NCBI GenBank assembly: GCA_002707915.1
Contig: PAOE01000027.1
Coordinates: forward strand, 8,130 to 15,639
From: Gammaproteobacteria bacterium
Lineage (GTDB): Bacteria; Pseudomonadota; Gammaproteobacteria; Magnimaribacterales; Magnimaribacteraceae
DNA length: 7,510 nucleotides
Direction: 5' to 3'
Shown here: positions 1 through 6,740 of the stretch, in pieces
Layout of the letters: every line of letters starts with the position of its first letter
Numbering within the stretch: position 1 is the first letter of the stretch
Position numbers and translations under genes: made by a program
The notes under the pieces: model-generated
Databases searched by the model: none
What the model saw: the letters and a program-made list of their open reading frames with translations, nothing else
Told to the model about the DNA's origin: nothing

Positions 1-1244
1 CCGCCTGTCCAACCTGTATTCACAAGATAGACCTTACTATCAAATTCTTCTATTCGCTTCATCAGCAAATCAGCATAAACCCCAGCTGCTCTGGGAAAGA
101 AAGGAGCCCCATAGCAGGTTGAAAATGTGGTTTTGAATGCCTCAGTTGAACCAACCTCTGTTGAACCAATGGCAGCAGTATATCCACTGAGGAAGTGATA
201 AGCTGCAGCTTCCTTACTTAGAATAGATACAGGAGGTATAACTCCTGAAAGATCGCAAGTTAGGAAAATAACTGCATTGGGCTCTCCTCCTGAGTTTTTA
301 TCAGCCCTTTTCTCAATGTGTTCTCTAGGATAAACAACGCGAGTATTTTCGGTTAATGAGGAATCTGAATAATCTGGATCCTTTGATTTAGAATCAATCA
401 CAACGTTTTCCATAACACTACCTTTTTTGATTGCATCCCAAATAACTGGCTCATTTTTTTGGGTCAGGTTAATACATTTTGCATAACACCCACCTTCAAA
501 GTTAAAAACCGTACCTGGCCCCCATCCATGCTCATCGTCTCCTATCAGATTTCTGTCTGGATCTGCAGAAAGAGTAGTTTTCCCTGTTCCAGATAAACCA
601 AAGAAAAGGCAAACCTCTCCATTTGAGCCAACATTAGAAGCGCAGTGCATCGGTAGAACATCTTTTTCAGGAAGTAAAAAGTTTTGGACAGCAAACATAG
701 ATTTCTTCATCTCACCGGCATAAGGCATTCCAGCTAGGAGAACCTTTTTTCTTGAAAAATCTAACAACACTACTCCATCACTGTTAGTTGCATCTCTTTC
801 TGGATCACAGACAAATTCAGGTGCACTCATCATTTCCCAGCTATCCTTACCTTTTGGATTGAAATTTTCTGGCCTTATGAACATTTGCTTGCCAAAGAGA
901 TTATGCCATGCCCACTCGGTTCTGATATTTATTGGAACATAGTAGTCAGGGTGCTCTCCTACGTGTAGGGATGAAATAAATGAATCTTTATCATCCAAAT
1001 ACTTTTTTACCCTTTCCCAAAGATCTTCAAAGGCTTGACTGTCAAAGGGCTTATTTACATCTCCCCAATCAACTGAATCTTCTGTTGTAGAATCTTTAAC
1101 AATGAATCTATCGAGAGGACTTCTTCCAGTCCTTTTGCCGGTTTTTACCAATAGCGCTCCATTCGAAGCTATTTCTCCTTCGTTTCTCTGAAGAGCTTTG
1201 TTGATTAATTCCTCAACAGATAGGTTTTCGTAGATCGATGACAT
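1..1244 (-). CDS. pckA: Phosphoenolpyruvate carboxykinase (ATP), C-terminus off the left edge
   Basis: Reading the minus strand from ATG at 1244 gives 414 codons that run off the window at base 1. The family catalyses oxaloacetate + ATP to phosphoenolpyruvate + ADP + CO2, the first committed step of gluconeogenesis, in the cytoplasm. Visible motifs are the substrate-binding RTGRSP (residues 38-43), [10 protein letters not shown] (173-182) with the lysine pair of the active site, the metal-ligand histidine in MHCAS (H200), the kinase-1a P-loop GLSGTGKTT (216-224), DDEHGW (236-241), the NTRVVYP arginine (R302) and the PEPCK-typical [13 protein letters not shown] (328-340). The P-loop form and these motifs fit the ATP-dependent class, not the GTP class. 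E. coli PckA is 540 residues, so about the last quarter, including the end of the nucleotide site, is missing. The start is well supported: an in-frame TGA lies immediately before the ATG, and AAGGA sits 7 nt upstream. A separate promoter probably lies just after dsbB. One small oddity is Leu instead of the usual Lys after GRSP. Confidence 0.97.
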   Translation of the reverse strand, partial: MSSIYENLSVEELINKALQRNEGEIASNGALLVKTGKRTGRSPLDRFIVKDSTTEDSVDWGDVNKPFDSQAFEDLWERVKKYLDDKDSFISSLHVGEHPDYYVPINIRTEWAWHNLFGKQMFIRPENFNPKGKDSWEMMSAPEFVCDPERDATNSDGVVLLDFSRKKVLLAGMPYAGEMKKSMFAVQNFLLPEKDVLPMHCASNVGSNGEVCLFFGLSGTGKTTLSADPDRNLIGDDEHGWGPGTVFNFEGGCYAKCINLTQKNEPVIWDAIKKGSVMENVVIDSKSKDPDYSDSSLTENTRVVYPREHIEKRADKNSGGEPNAVIFLTCDLSGVIPPVSILSKEAAAYHFLSGYTAAIGSTEVGSTEAFKTTFSTCYGAPFFPRAAGVYADLLMKRIEEFDSKVYLVNTGWTG

Positions 1245-1272
1245 TCAAGAATCCTTTTAAAAATTGCGGTGT

Positions 1273-1300
1273 ATTATATAGGTAATCTTATTTATGAGAA
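1273..1300 (-). promoter_or_regulatory. Candidate sigma-70 promoter for pckA
   Basis: On the minus strand, TTCTCA (1300-1295, 4 of 6 matches to TTGACA) is followed by a 16-nt spacer and a perfect TATAAT (1278-1273). The expected transcription start is near 1266, giving a leader of about 20 nt that contains the pckA AAGGA ribosome binding site. The -35 overlaps the 3' end of dsbB, so pckA could be transcribed on its own as well as by read-through. AT-rich DNA produces TATAAT by chance, so this stays a candidate. Confidence 0.45.
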
Positions 1301-1806
1301 TGAATTTCATTTGCATATATGAGGGCATAAATCACATATGAGCACATAATTATTAGTCCTATTAAAACCCATCCAGGAATACTGATTCCTAAAAACGTCC
1401 ATAAAACTTCGGCACAGTTTCCATCGCCTGTTAAAGCTAGAATAAATATTTCCAAGTATGGAAGCGTTTCAAACAGATATTCCATATCAGGAGCACAACT
1501 TGGGACCAAATCTTCAGGGAGGTTTTGGAGATAAAGCTGTCTTAGAGATAAGGCAATCCCGCAGAAAGCAGACACAAGGATTAAATAAAGATTTAATTTG
1601 AAATTTATAAGATTGGAAGAGTTTATTAATAGTCCTAGTAAAGCAAACAATCCTATCAATATGACAGAACCTCTCTGCATATAGCATAGAATACATGGCT
1701 CAAGGTTCATCATATGCTCCATGAATAGAGCCACACATATCATGCCAAAGGAGTACATTACAATGATCGCATAAACATTCTTTGGGTTTTTCAGAAGTAG
1801 ATTCAT
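1288..1806 (-). CDS. dsbB: Disulfide bond formation protein B (DsbA-reoxidising quinone reductase)
   Basis: This is a 172-residue inner-membrane protein that oxidises periplasmic DsbA and passes the electrons to ubiquinone or menaquinone. Four hydrophobic segments can be seen, roughly at residues 9-30, 46-62, 70-88 and 142-165. The first periplasmic loop has the redox pair in PCILC (C38, C41), followed by the QR motif (Q44-R45) whose arginine is near the quinone in E. coli DsbB. The second pair is C104 (in PSCAPD) and C131 (in GDGNCAE), followed by the conserved W-x-FLG and IPGW segments. All four essential cysteines are present and length is normal. The ATG overlaps the polA stop by one base (TGATG), and only a distant GGGA precedes it, so translation probably depends on ribosomes finishing polA. 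A DsbA-like partner is encoded at the other end of the window. Confidence 0.95.
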   Translation of the reverse strand: MNLLLKNPKNVYAIIVMYSFGMICVALFMEHMMNLEPCILCYMQRGSVILIGLFALLGLLINSSNLINFKLNLYLILVSAFCGIALSLRQLYLQNLPEDLVPSCAPDMEYLFETLPYLEIFILALTGDGNCAEVLWTFLGISIPGWVLIGLIIMCSYVIYALIYANEIHSHK

Positions 1807-4490
1807 CAGTGAGCTTGGTCCCAGTTATCTCCAATCCCGATATCAATTTCTAAAGGCACATCAAGCAGTGTAGCCTCTTTCATTGCTTCTGTAGTTAATT
1901 CAATTACTCTATCAATTTCTTTTTCAGGCGTATCCAGTATTAGCTCATCATGAACTTGAAGAATTATTCGAGCTTCACTTTTTTCTTTTTCAAGTGCTTG
2001 ATACATTCTAATCATGGCTATTTTCATGATGTCTGCTGCAGTACCTTGTACGGGTGCATTTATAGCTGCCCTCTCTGATGCCTGTCTTCTAAGTGCATTA
2101 TTTGCATTAATCTCTTTCAAATACAGCCTTCTTCCAAAAAGGGTTTCTACATAACCATTCTGACTAGCAGATTCTTTAGTCGATTCCATATATTGCTTAA
2201 CACCTGGATATTTTTCAAAGTACATCGCCATGTATTCTGCTGCTAAGTTTCTCGTAATGCCCAATTGTTTTCCTAAACCAAAAGCAGAAATACCATAAAT
2301 AAGACCGAAATTTATTGCCTTTGCGTTTCTTCTTAGATCTGAAGAAACATCTTCTATGCCTACATTAAAAACTTCACTTGCCGTTTTACTGTGAACGTCC
2401 TCTCCTTCTTGGAATGCTGAAAGCAAACCTGGATCTTTGGAAAGATGTGCCATAACCCTTAGTTCTATTTGGGAATAGTCAGCTGAAATAAATTTATTTC
2501 CATTTGAAGGTTCGAAAGCCTGCCTGATCCTTCGACCATCTTCTGTTCTTATCGGAATATTTTGTAAATTGGGGTCAGAAGATGACAGTCTACCTGTAGT
2601 GGTTACAGCTTGATGAAATGAAGTATGGACTTTTCCAGACAAAGAAGAAATTTGATTTGGTAGTTTATCTGTATAGGTTGATTTGAGCTTGCTGAGAGTT
2701 CTATGCTCAAGCAAAACTTTGGGCAATTCATATTCTTCAGCCAGCTCTGCCAATACTTTCTCATCTGTCGAAGGTTGCCCTCCTGGCGTCTTTTTTATTA
2801 CTCTGTAATTGAGCTTATCAAAAAAGATTTCTCTTAATTGTTTGGTAGATCCAAGATTAAATTCTTCACCAGCTAGCTTATAGGCTTTATTCTCGAGTCT
2901 TATTATTCTTTCTTCAAGGTCTTTGGATTGAGCATTGAGTACTTTTGCATTTAAGATAGCTCCATTCCTTTCCATGTCTGATAAAACTTCAATTAAAGGT
3001 ATTTCAATTTCTTCATTCAGTTTATTTAAAGATTCAATATTCTTTAATTTTGGACTTAACTCTTCATATAATCTTAAAGTGATGTCAGCATCTTCTGCAG
3101 CATAATTTGTCGCAATGTCTATAGGAACATCATCGAAAGAAATTTGTTTAGCTCCTTTACCAGCTACATCTTCGTATGTTGATGTTTTGTAGCCTAAATA
3201 ATATGAAGCTAAGGCATCTAAGTTATGTCTTGTAGCTGAAGCATCGAGGACATAACTCATCATCATGGTATCATTTTTTATTGAGGCTATTTTCAAGCCA
3301 TATTTCATCAAGATATTTTTATCGAACTTGATATTCTGACCTATAATCTTCTTTTCAGAGTTTTCTAAGAGTGGTTTCAACTCATTGATTACATCTTCTA
3401 ATGGCAGCTGGATTATAGACTCATCATTATGTTTTATAGGTATGTAGAATCCCTCTCCTGCATTAAAGCTGATAGATATTCCAACTAGCTCAGAATCAAT
3501 ATAATCAAGACCAGTCGTTTCTGTATCAATCGCAACTGTGTCAGATTTGGAGGCTTCTTTGATTACTTTCTTCAAATCTTTTTTTGTAGTGATGCACTTA
3601 TAAGATTTATTTATTTTAGGGGAAGTTGCTTGTCTCTCAGGAACTTCTTGAAGCCAAGCATTGAACTCCAGTTCCTTATAAATTTTTGATAGCTCTTTTG
3701 AATTTGGTTCACCAACTTTTAAATCTTCAATTCCCAAATCGAGCTCTACATCAGTTTTAATTTTTACAAGCTGATGAGCAAGGTCTAATGTCTCTAAAGA
3801 AGCCCTTAAATTTTCTCCTACTTTGCCTCCTATAGACTCGGCATTAGATTTTATTCCATCAATATCCCCGAACTCATCAAGCCATTTGACAGCCGTTTTA
3901 GGTCCGACTTTCTCCACTCCTGGGACATTGTCTGACTTGTCACCTATTAATGCCAAATAATCAGTGATATATTTTGGTTCGACGCCAAATTTTTTTAGAA
4001 CACCGCTCTCATTCAATAATTCTCCCGACATAGTATTTACAACACTAACGTTTTTGCAAACCAGTTGAGTCATGTCTTTATCACCTGTAGATATAACTGT
4101 ATCTAGTCGCTTTTGCCTTGCCTGTTCTGCAAGTGTTCCAATAACATCATCTGCTTCAACTCCCGGGATCATGATTAATTTAATTCCCATGAGGGTAATG
4201 ATTTGATGAATAGGTTCAATTTGCTGAACTAGATCCTCTGGCATAGGCGGTCTGTTAGCTTTATATTCGGAATACATATCATGTCTAAATGTTTTACCTT
4301 TGGCGTCGAAGACTACAGCAAGAGGACTCTCTGGATGATCAATGAGAATCTTCTTGATCATGCTGATGACGCCTTTTATTGCACCTGTCGGTTGATTTTT
4401 GCTAGTAGTAAGTGGAGGCAAAGCATGATACGCCCTGTAAAGATAAGATGAACCATCCACAAGTATTATTGGATCTTGTTTTTCACTCAT
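1806..4490 (-). CDS. polA: DNA polymerase I
   Basis: This 894-residue, three-domain protein fills gaps, removes RNA primers and takes part in excision repair (E. coli PolA is 928). The N-terminal 5' nuclease shows VDGS (11-14), VEADD (111-115), STGDKD (134-139) and GDKSDNVPG (183-191), followed by the helix-hairpin-helix region around 191-200. The 3'-5' proofreading domain is intact: Exo I DTET (322-325), Exo II N386 with D390, and Exo III Y463 with D467. The polymerase domain has motif A DYSQIELR (671-678), motif B R720, K724 and FGLIYG (728-733), and motif C QVHDEL (845-850). Keeping all proofreading residues distinguishes it from Taq-like enzymes that lost them. Phe728 in motif B is the position that favours discrimination against dideoxynucleotides in E. 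coli. The ATG lies 6 bp after the FkbM stop. The nearest purine-rich stretch, GGAG, is about 13 nt upstream, so the ribosome binding site is weak. dsbB overlaps its stop codon. Confidence 0.98.
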   Translation of the reverse strand: MSEKQDPIILVDGSSYLYRAYHALPPLTTSKNQPTGAIKGVISMIKKILIDHPESPLAVVFDAKGKTFRHDMYSEYKANRPPMPEDLVQQIEPIHQIITLMGIKLIMIPGVEADDVIGTLAEQARQKRLDTVISTGDKDMTQLVCKNVSVVNTMSGELLNESGVLKKFGVEPKYITDYLALIGDKSDNVPGVEKVGPKTAVKWLDEFGDIDGIKSNAESIGGKVGENLRASLETLDLAHQLVKIKTDVELDLGIEDLKVGEPNSKELSKIYKELEFNAWLQEVPERQATSPKINKSYKCITTKKDLKKVIKEASKSDTVAIDTETTGLDYIDSELVGISISFNAGEGFYIPIKHNDESIIQLPLEDVINELKPLLENSEKKIIGQNIKFDKNILMKYGLKIASIKNDTMMMSYVLDASATRHNLDALASYYLGYKTSTYEDVAGKGAKQISFDDVPIDIATNYAAEDADITLRLYEELSPKLKNIESLNKLNEEIEIPLIEVLSDMERNGAILNAKVLNAQSKDLEERIIRLENKAYKLAGEEFNLGSTKQLREIFFDKLNYRVIKKTPGGQPSTDEKVLAELAEEYELPKVLLEHRTLSKLKSTYTDKLPNQISSLSGKVHTSFHQAVTTTGRLSSSDPNLQNIPIRTEDGRRIRQAFEPSNGNKFISADYSQIELRVMAHLSKDPGLLSAFQEGEDVHSKTASEVFNVGIEDVSSDLRRNAKAINFGLIYGISAFGLGKQLGITRNLAAEYMAMYFEKYPGVKQYMESTKESASQNGYVETLFGRRLYLKEINANNALRRQASERAAINAPVQGTAADIMKIAMIRMYQALEKEKSEARIILQVHDELILDTPEKEIDRVIELTTEAMKEATLLDVPLEIDIGIGDNWDQAH

Positions 4491-4496
4491 TAATTT

Positions 4497-5273
4497 TTAT
4501 TTTCTCCGGTACAGTCTATTTCTACCTGATCCTTTATTTCTCCAGGAATCGTCCTCAGTTAGGCCAGCATTCCTTAATATATCTTCTATCGAAGTGAGAT
4601 TTTCATCGAGATTATTTCCCTCAATTTCAATTAAGATACTTTCAATCTCTGATAAGGTTTTTGTTGCACCTTTAAGTATTTCTAACTCTTTCCCATCAAT
4701 ATCAAGTTTAATATGGTTTGGTGATGGAACACCTTCTATCTGCGATAGATCATCTAAAGTAATAGCAATAACTGATTGATATCCATTTACTTCAAATTCT
4801 CCAAATTGATTAGTATTTGAACCTATGCTGTTGTGTGAAGCTCCCGAAGCAGAGTCTTTCATAAATAGGTTGAGAAGGCTTGTCTGTGAGTTGCCTGCAA
4901 AGCAAAGAGCTTGAATATATTTGTCTAGACAGTTTAACCTGATGTTTGCATTTAACGTTGCATATGATTCAGCAGAAGGTTCAATTGCTAAAACTCTATT
5001 ATCCTTTCCCATTGCAGCATATAAGCTAAACATACCTACATTTGCTCCAATGTCCCATAGAGTTTCCTCGCTTTTTAAATACTCCCTTATCCATTGGAAT
5101 GTCTCTGGTTCACTCCTTTCAGAGTTAAAAGTTTGAGGTACTGACCCAGCTGAATCTATCCTAAAATTTATGATTCCTTTATCGGTCTCCATGGATAGGG
5201 TCTCTTTAAAAGAATCGGCTAAACGTGCGTAAGTTTTAGCTTTAGTCCTTTGTTTTGATCCTAATGTAATCAA
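4497..5273 (-). CDS. FkbM-family SAM-dependent methyltransferase
   Basis: The 258-residue product from TTG has the class I methyltransferase fold of the FkbM family, which methylates hydroxyls, typically on sugars or polyketide-type products. Seen in order: motif I DIGANVGMFSL (74-84) for SAM binding, the acidic end of strand 2 in LAIEPS (95-100), the family-typical KLDIDGKELEILKGA (189-203), and LIEIEG (214-219). The true substrate cannot be told from sequence, and no glycan or secondary-metabolite genes are nearby. It sits 6 bp before polA and is probably cotranscribed with it. The start is uncertain. The only conventional in-frame start before the first internal ATG is TTG at 5273, which has no Shine-Dalgarno sequence. 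The frame stays open to a TGA at 5333, and an ATT at 5315 has GAGGA 7 nt upstream, which would give 272 residues with a more basic N-terminus. Family assignment is firm; function and start are not. Confidence 0.85.
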   Translation of the reverse strand: MITLGSKQRTKAKTYARLADSFKETLSMETDKGIINFRIDSAGSVPQTFNSERSEPETFQWIREYLKSEETLWDIGANVGMFSLYAAMGKDNRVLAIEPSAESYATLNANIRLNCLDKYIQALCFAGNSQTSLLNLFMKDSASGASHNSIGSNTNQFGEFEVNGYQSVIAITLDDLSQIEGVPSPNHIKLDIDGKELEILKGATKTLSEIESILIEIEGNNLDENLTSIEDILRNAGLTEDDSWRNKGSGRNRLYRRK

Positions 5274-5322
5274 CTGGCTAAATTTTTGAATTATATATGA
5301 TCGTGTTTTGCTAATTTTTAAA

Positions 5323-5327
5323 TCCTC
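5323..5327 (-). promoter_or_regulatory. Possible ribosome binding site for an ATT start of the FkbM gene
   Basis: GAGGA on the minus strand is the only good Shine-Dalgarno match upstream of the methyltransferase. No ATG, GTG or TTG lies within normal distance in any frame; the only in-frame initiation-like codon is ATT at 5315-5313, 7 nt away. ATT starts are rare (E. coli infC uses one) and usually linked to autoregulation, so this could be genuine or chance. A TATAAT at 5295-5290 would instead place a transcript start close to the TTG. Confidence 0.35.
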
Positions 5328-5344
5328 GTGTCAATTTTACATTA

Positions 5345-5457
5345 CGAAAAAATTAAAAAATGAACTTTTTCTTATTTTTGTAGTCTCAAATATTGAAAGC
5401 AATTAACTCCAACTTTCAGTAAAGCTTCGAGCAACCCCAAATGCTCGGAGCTTTTTT
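5345..5457 (+). ncRNA. Candidate small RNA in the engB-polA spacer (Spot 42/ErsA position)
   Basis: This is inferred, not recognised by sequence. The spacer between the FkbM gene and engB holds, on the plus strand, an A-rich stretch (5346-5360), a U-rich single-strand-like stretch (5366-5379), a small hairpin with arms TGAAAG (5394-5399) and CTTTCA (5413-5418), and then a strong intrinsic terminator ending about 5457. That layout resembles an Hfq-type small RNA. In E. coli the sRNA Spot 42 and in Pseudomonas ErsA are encoded beside polA and engB. The 5' end is unknown; weak -10 candidates on the plus strand are TACATT (5338-5343) and TATGAT (5296-5301), neither with a good -35. No primary-sequence similarity to Spot 42 or ErsA is claimed. 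The alternative is an unusual leader/trailer of the minus-strand operon. Confidence 0.3.
5422..5457 (+). terminator. Intrinsic terminator, plus-strand polarity
   Basis: Arms AAGCTTCGAGCA (5422-5433) and TGCTCGGAGCTT (5442-5453) form a 12-bp stem with an 8-nt loop (ACCCCAAA), and six T residues run from 5452 to 5457. The single non-Watson-Crick pair (T5427 with G5448) is a G-U wobble in plus-strand RNA but an A-C mismatch in minus-strand RNA, and the minus-strand tail is only TTTACTG. So it fits plus-strand termination best. It starts right at the engB stop codon and may also work weakly as the engB terminator. Confidence 0.75.
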
Positions 5458-6052
5458 ACTTTAGACTTTTTATCCTCTCAGTTAAATTACTAATTCCGCT
5501 TTTATCGATTGCTGAAGTTGTTATTACGTAATGCTCTGTAGAGAGGCTCGAGAGGCTATTAACTGCTTCAGTTAACGCCCTAGAGACTTTATTTCTTGAT
5601 AACTTATCTGATTTATTAAGGACGAGTATCATTGGAAGATCTTTACTTTCACACCAATCAATCAACTTTGAATCATCTTCTTTGAACGGATGTCTTATGT
5701 CCATTATTATGCAAATTGCTATAAGGCTTTTTCTAGTCATCAGATAGTCTTCTATTTCTTGACCCCAAGTCGCCCTCATTTTTTTTGATACTTTTGCGTA
5801 TCCGTAGCCAGGCAAATCTATAATTTTTAATTGATTTGCTAAATCTATATCAAACACATTAATTGCCTGTGTTCTTCCAGGTGTTTTGCTTGTCTTGGCA
5901 AGTTTTCTATTATTCGTAAGGGCATTTAACACACTAGATTTTCCGCAGTTCGATCTGCCGCAAAAGGCTATCTCTAGGCCTTTATCTTCTGGCAGATCTT
6001 TATTAGAAGGAAAGCTACCCACGAATTTAGCGTTAAGAAAATAGGTATTCAT
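5456..6052 (-). CDS. engB: Ribosome biogenesis GTPase EngB (YihA/YsxC family)
   Basis: This 198-residue cytoplasmic TRAFAC-class GTPase is needed for late assembly of the 50S ribosomal subunit. The G motifs are all present: G1 GRSNCGKSS (32-40), G2 threonine in KTPGRTQ (56-62), G3 DLPGYGYAKVS (79-89), G4 NKSDK (146-150) and G5 TSA (179-181). The stretches FPSNKDLPED before G1 and PGRTQAINVF after it are characteristic of EngB. Cys replaces the more usual Val in G1 (SNCGKSS), a conservative change outside the catalytic residues. Length is normal for the family. There is no clear Shine-Dalgarno sequence before the ATG. The gene diverges from cytochrome c4 across an 84-bp spacer, and its stop codon touches the terminator hairpin. 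In many Gammaproteobacteria engB neighbours polA directly; here the FkbM gene lies between them. Confidence 0.97.
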   Translation of the reverse strand: MNTYFLNAKFVGSFPSNKDLPEDKGLEIAFCGRSNCGKSSVLNALTNNRKLAKTSKTPGRTQAINVFDIDLANQLKIIDLPGYGYAKVSKKMRATWGQEIEDYLMTRKSLIAICIIMDIRHPFKEDDSKLIDWCESKDLPMILVLNKSDKLSRNKVSRALTEAVNSLSSLSTEHYVITTSAIDKSGISNLTERIKSLK

Positions 6053-6092
6053 GATTACAGTTATAAATTTAGAATCGCCAGAAAGGTTAGTA

Positions 6093-6098
6093 TATAAT
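6093..6098 (+). promoter_or_regulatory. Candidate -10 box for the cytochrome c4 operon, with a divergent -10 for engB
   Basis: A perfect TATAAT lies on the plus strand with a likely start near 6105, giving a leader of about 30 nt before cytochrome c4. The -35 is poor (TAGAAT at 6070-6075, 17-nt spacer). The bases just after the -10 are G+C-rich (GTCGTCGCG), unlike the surrounding DNA, which is a trait of promoters sensitive to ppGpp. On the opposite strand, overlapping bases 6094-6089 read TATACT (5 of 6), a possible engB -10 that also lacks a good -35. Confidence 0.45.
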
Positions 6099-6136
6099 GT
6101 CGTCGCGTCACATCATATTTAAAGATAAATTCTCTA

Positions 6137-6736
6137 ATGAAACTAACAAAGATATCCTTGGTAATATTTTCAGCGCTTTTTTTATTGGGCGCAGGAGACC
6201 CTAAATCAGGAGAGTCAAAAGTTGCTGTGTGTTCAGCATGTCATGGAGCTGATGGAAACAGTGTAGTTGGCCTTTGGCCATCACTTGCAGGGCAAAATGA
6301 GAAGTATCTTTTGAAACAGTTAAAGCTGGTCAAATCAGGTGATCGAGTAATTGATTCAATGATAGGATTGCTTGATAACTTAGATGATTCTGATTTAGAA
6401 GATATTTCTGCTTTTTATGCTTCTCAGAAGAATAAAGTTGGTCAAGTAGAAGAGTCAAAATTAGAACTTGGGAGAAAGTTATATTACGCTGGTAATTTGG
6501 AGAAGGGAGTGCCCTCCTGTTCAGCTTGTCATTCTCCAAGAGGCTTAGGTAATGGACCCGCTGCTTATCCATTACTAAGTGGTCAACAACCAGAATATAT
6601 TGCAAAAGCTCTCAAAGATTACAGATCTGGAGCAAGAATTAATGAAGATCCTTCAAAAATTATGGCTGCTATAGCCTACAAGCTTGATGATGTTGAAATA
6701 GAAGCTCTTGCTAGCTTTGTTCATGGACTATACTAG
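6137..6736 (+). CDS. Di-heme cytochrome c4
   Basis: This 199-residue exported protein has two c-type heme domains and carries electrons in the periplasm, typically from the bc1 complex to a terminal oxidase. Residues 1-20 form a signal peptide (KLTK, then a hydrophobic core ending LLGAG). Heme sites are CSACH at 32-36 and CSACH at 128-132. By comparison with recalled Pseudomonas stutzeri cytochrome c4, the axial methionines are M75 (in DSMIGLLD) and M176 (in SKIMAAIAYKL). Other shared segments are LAGQNEKYLLKQL (50-62), DLEDISAFYASQK (86-98), the duplicated LSGQQPEYIAKAL (147-159), and the C-terminal IEALASFVHGLY. The loop between heme I and its methionine is about nine residues shorter than in that homologue. 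The gene is followed 4 bp later by the dsbA-like gene, so the two are probably one transcript. The upstream ribosome site is weak (AAAGAT). Family assignment is firm; the symbol is left blank because naming varies. Confidence 0.95.
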   Translation: MKLTKISLVIFSALFLLGAGDPKSGESKVAVCSACHGADGNSVVGLWPSLAGQNEKYLLKQLKLVKSGDRVIDSMIGLLDNLDDSDLEDISAFYASQKNKVGQVEESKLELGRKLYYAGNLEKGVPSCSACHSPRGLGNGPAAYPLLSGQQPEYIAKALKDYRSGARINEDPSKIMAAIAYKLDDVEIEALASFVHGLY

Positions 6737-6740
6737 GTTG

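Noticed and set aside
142..170. Direct repeat of GTTGAACCAA in pckA
   Set aside because: It encodes GSTEVGSTE, which corresponds to the conserved GTERGITE segment of ATP-PEPCK, so protein conservation explains it.
4412..5136. Three short plus-strand frames opposite polA and the FkbM gene
   Set aside because: All are antisense to well-supported genes with clear motifs, have no family resemblance and no ribosome sites.
5329..5334. Perfect TTGACA on the minus strand upstream of the FkbM gene, with TATAAT at 5295-5290
   Set aside because: The two boxes are 33 nt apart, far from the 16-18 nt needed, and no -10-like sequence lies at the right distance from TTGACA. They do not make one promoter.
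5360..5383. Tiny plus-strand frame of seven codons (MNFFLFL) in the FkbM-engB spacer, a possible leader peptide
   Set aside because: It has no ribosome site, consists of low-complexity A/T sequence, and lies ahead of no plus-strand gene that it could attenuate.
5541..5557. Direct repeat of GAGAGGCT in engB
   Set aside because: It encodes a serine/leucine-rich stretch near the C-terminus and is too short to suggest a mobile element or site.
6330..6605. Open frame on the minus strand opposite cytochrome c4
   Set aside because: It lies wholly inside a clear cytochrome c4 gene on the other strand and has no recognisable motif.
6708..6740. Longer dsbA start overlapping cytochrome c4 (TTG 6708 or ATG 6723)
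   Set aside because: The extra residues would precede a complete lipoprotein signal that begins at the ATG at 6741, and neither upstream start has a ribosome site.
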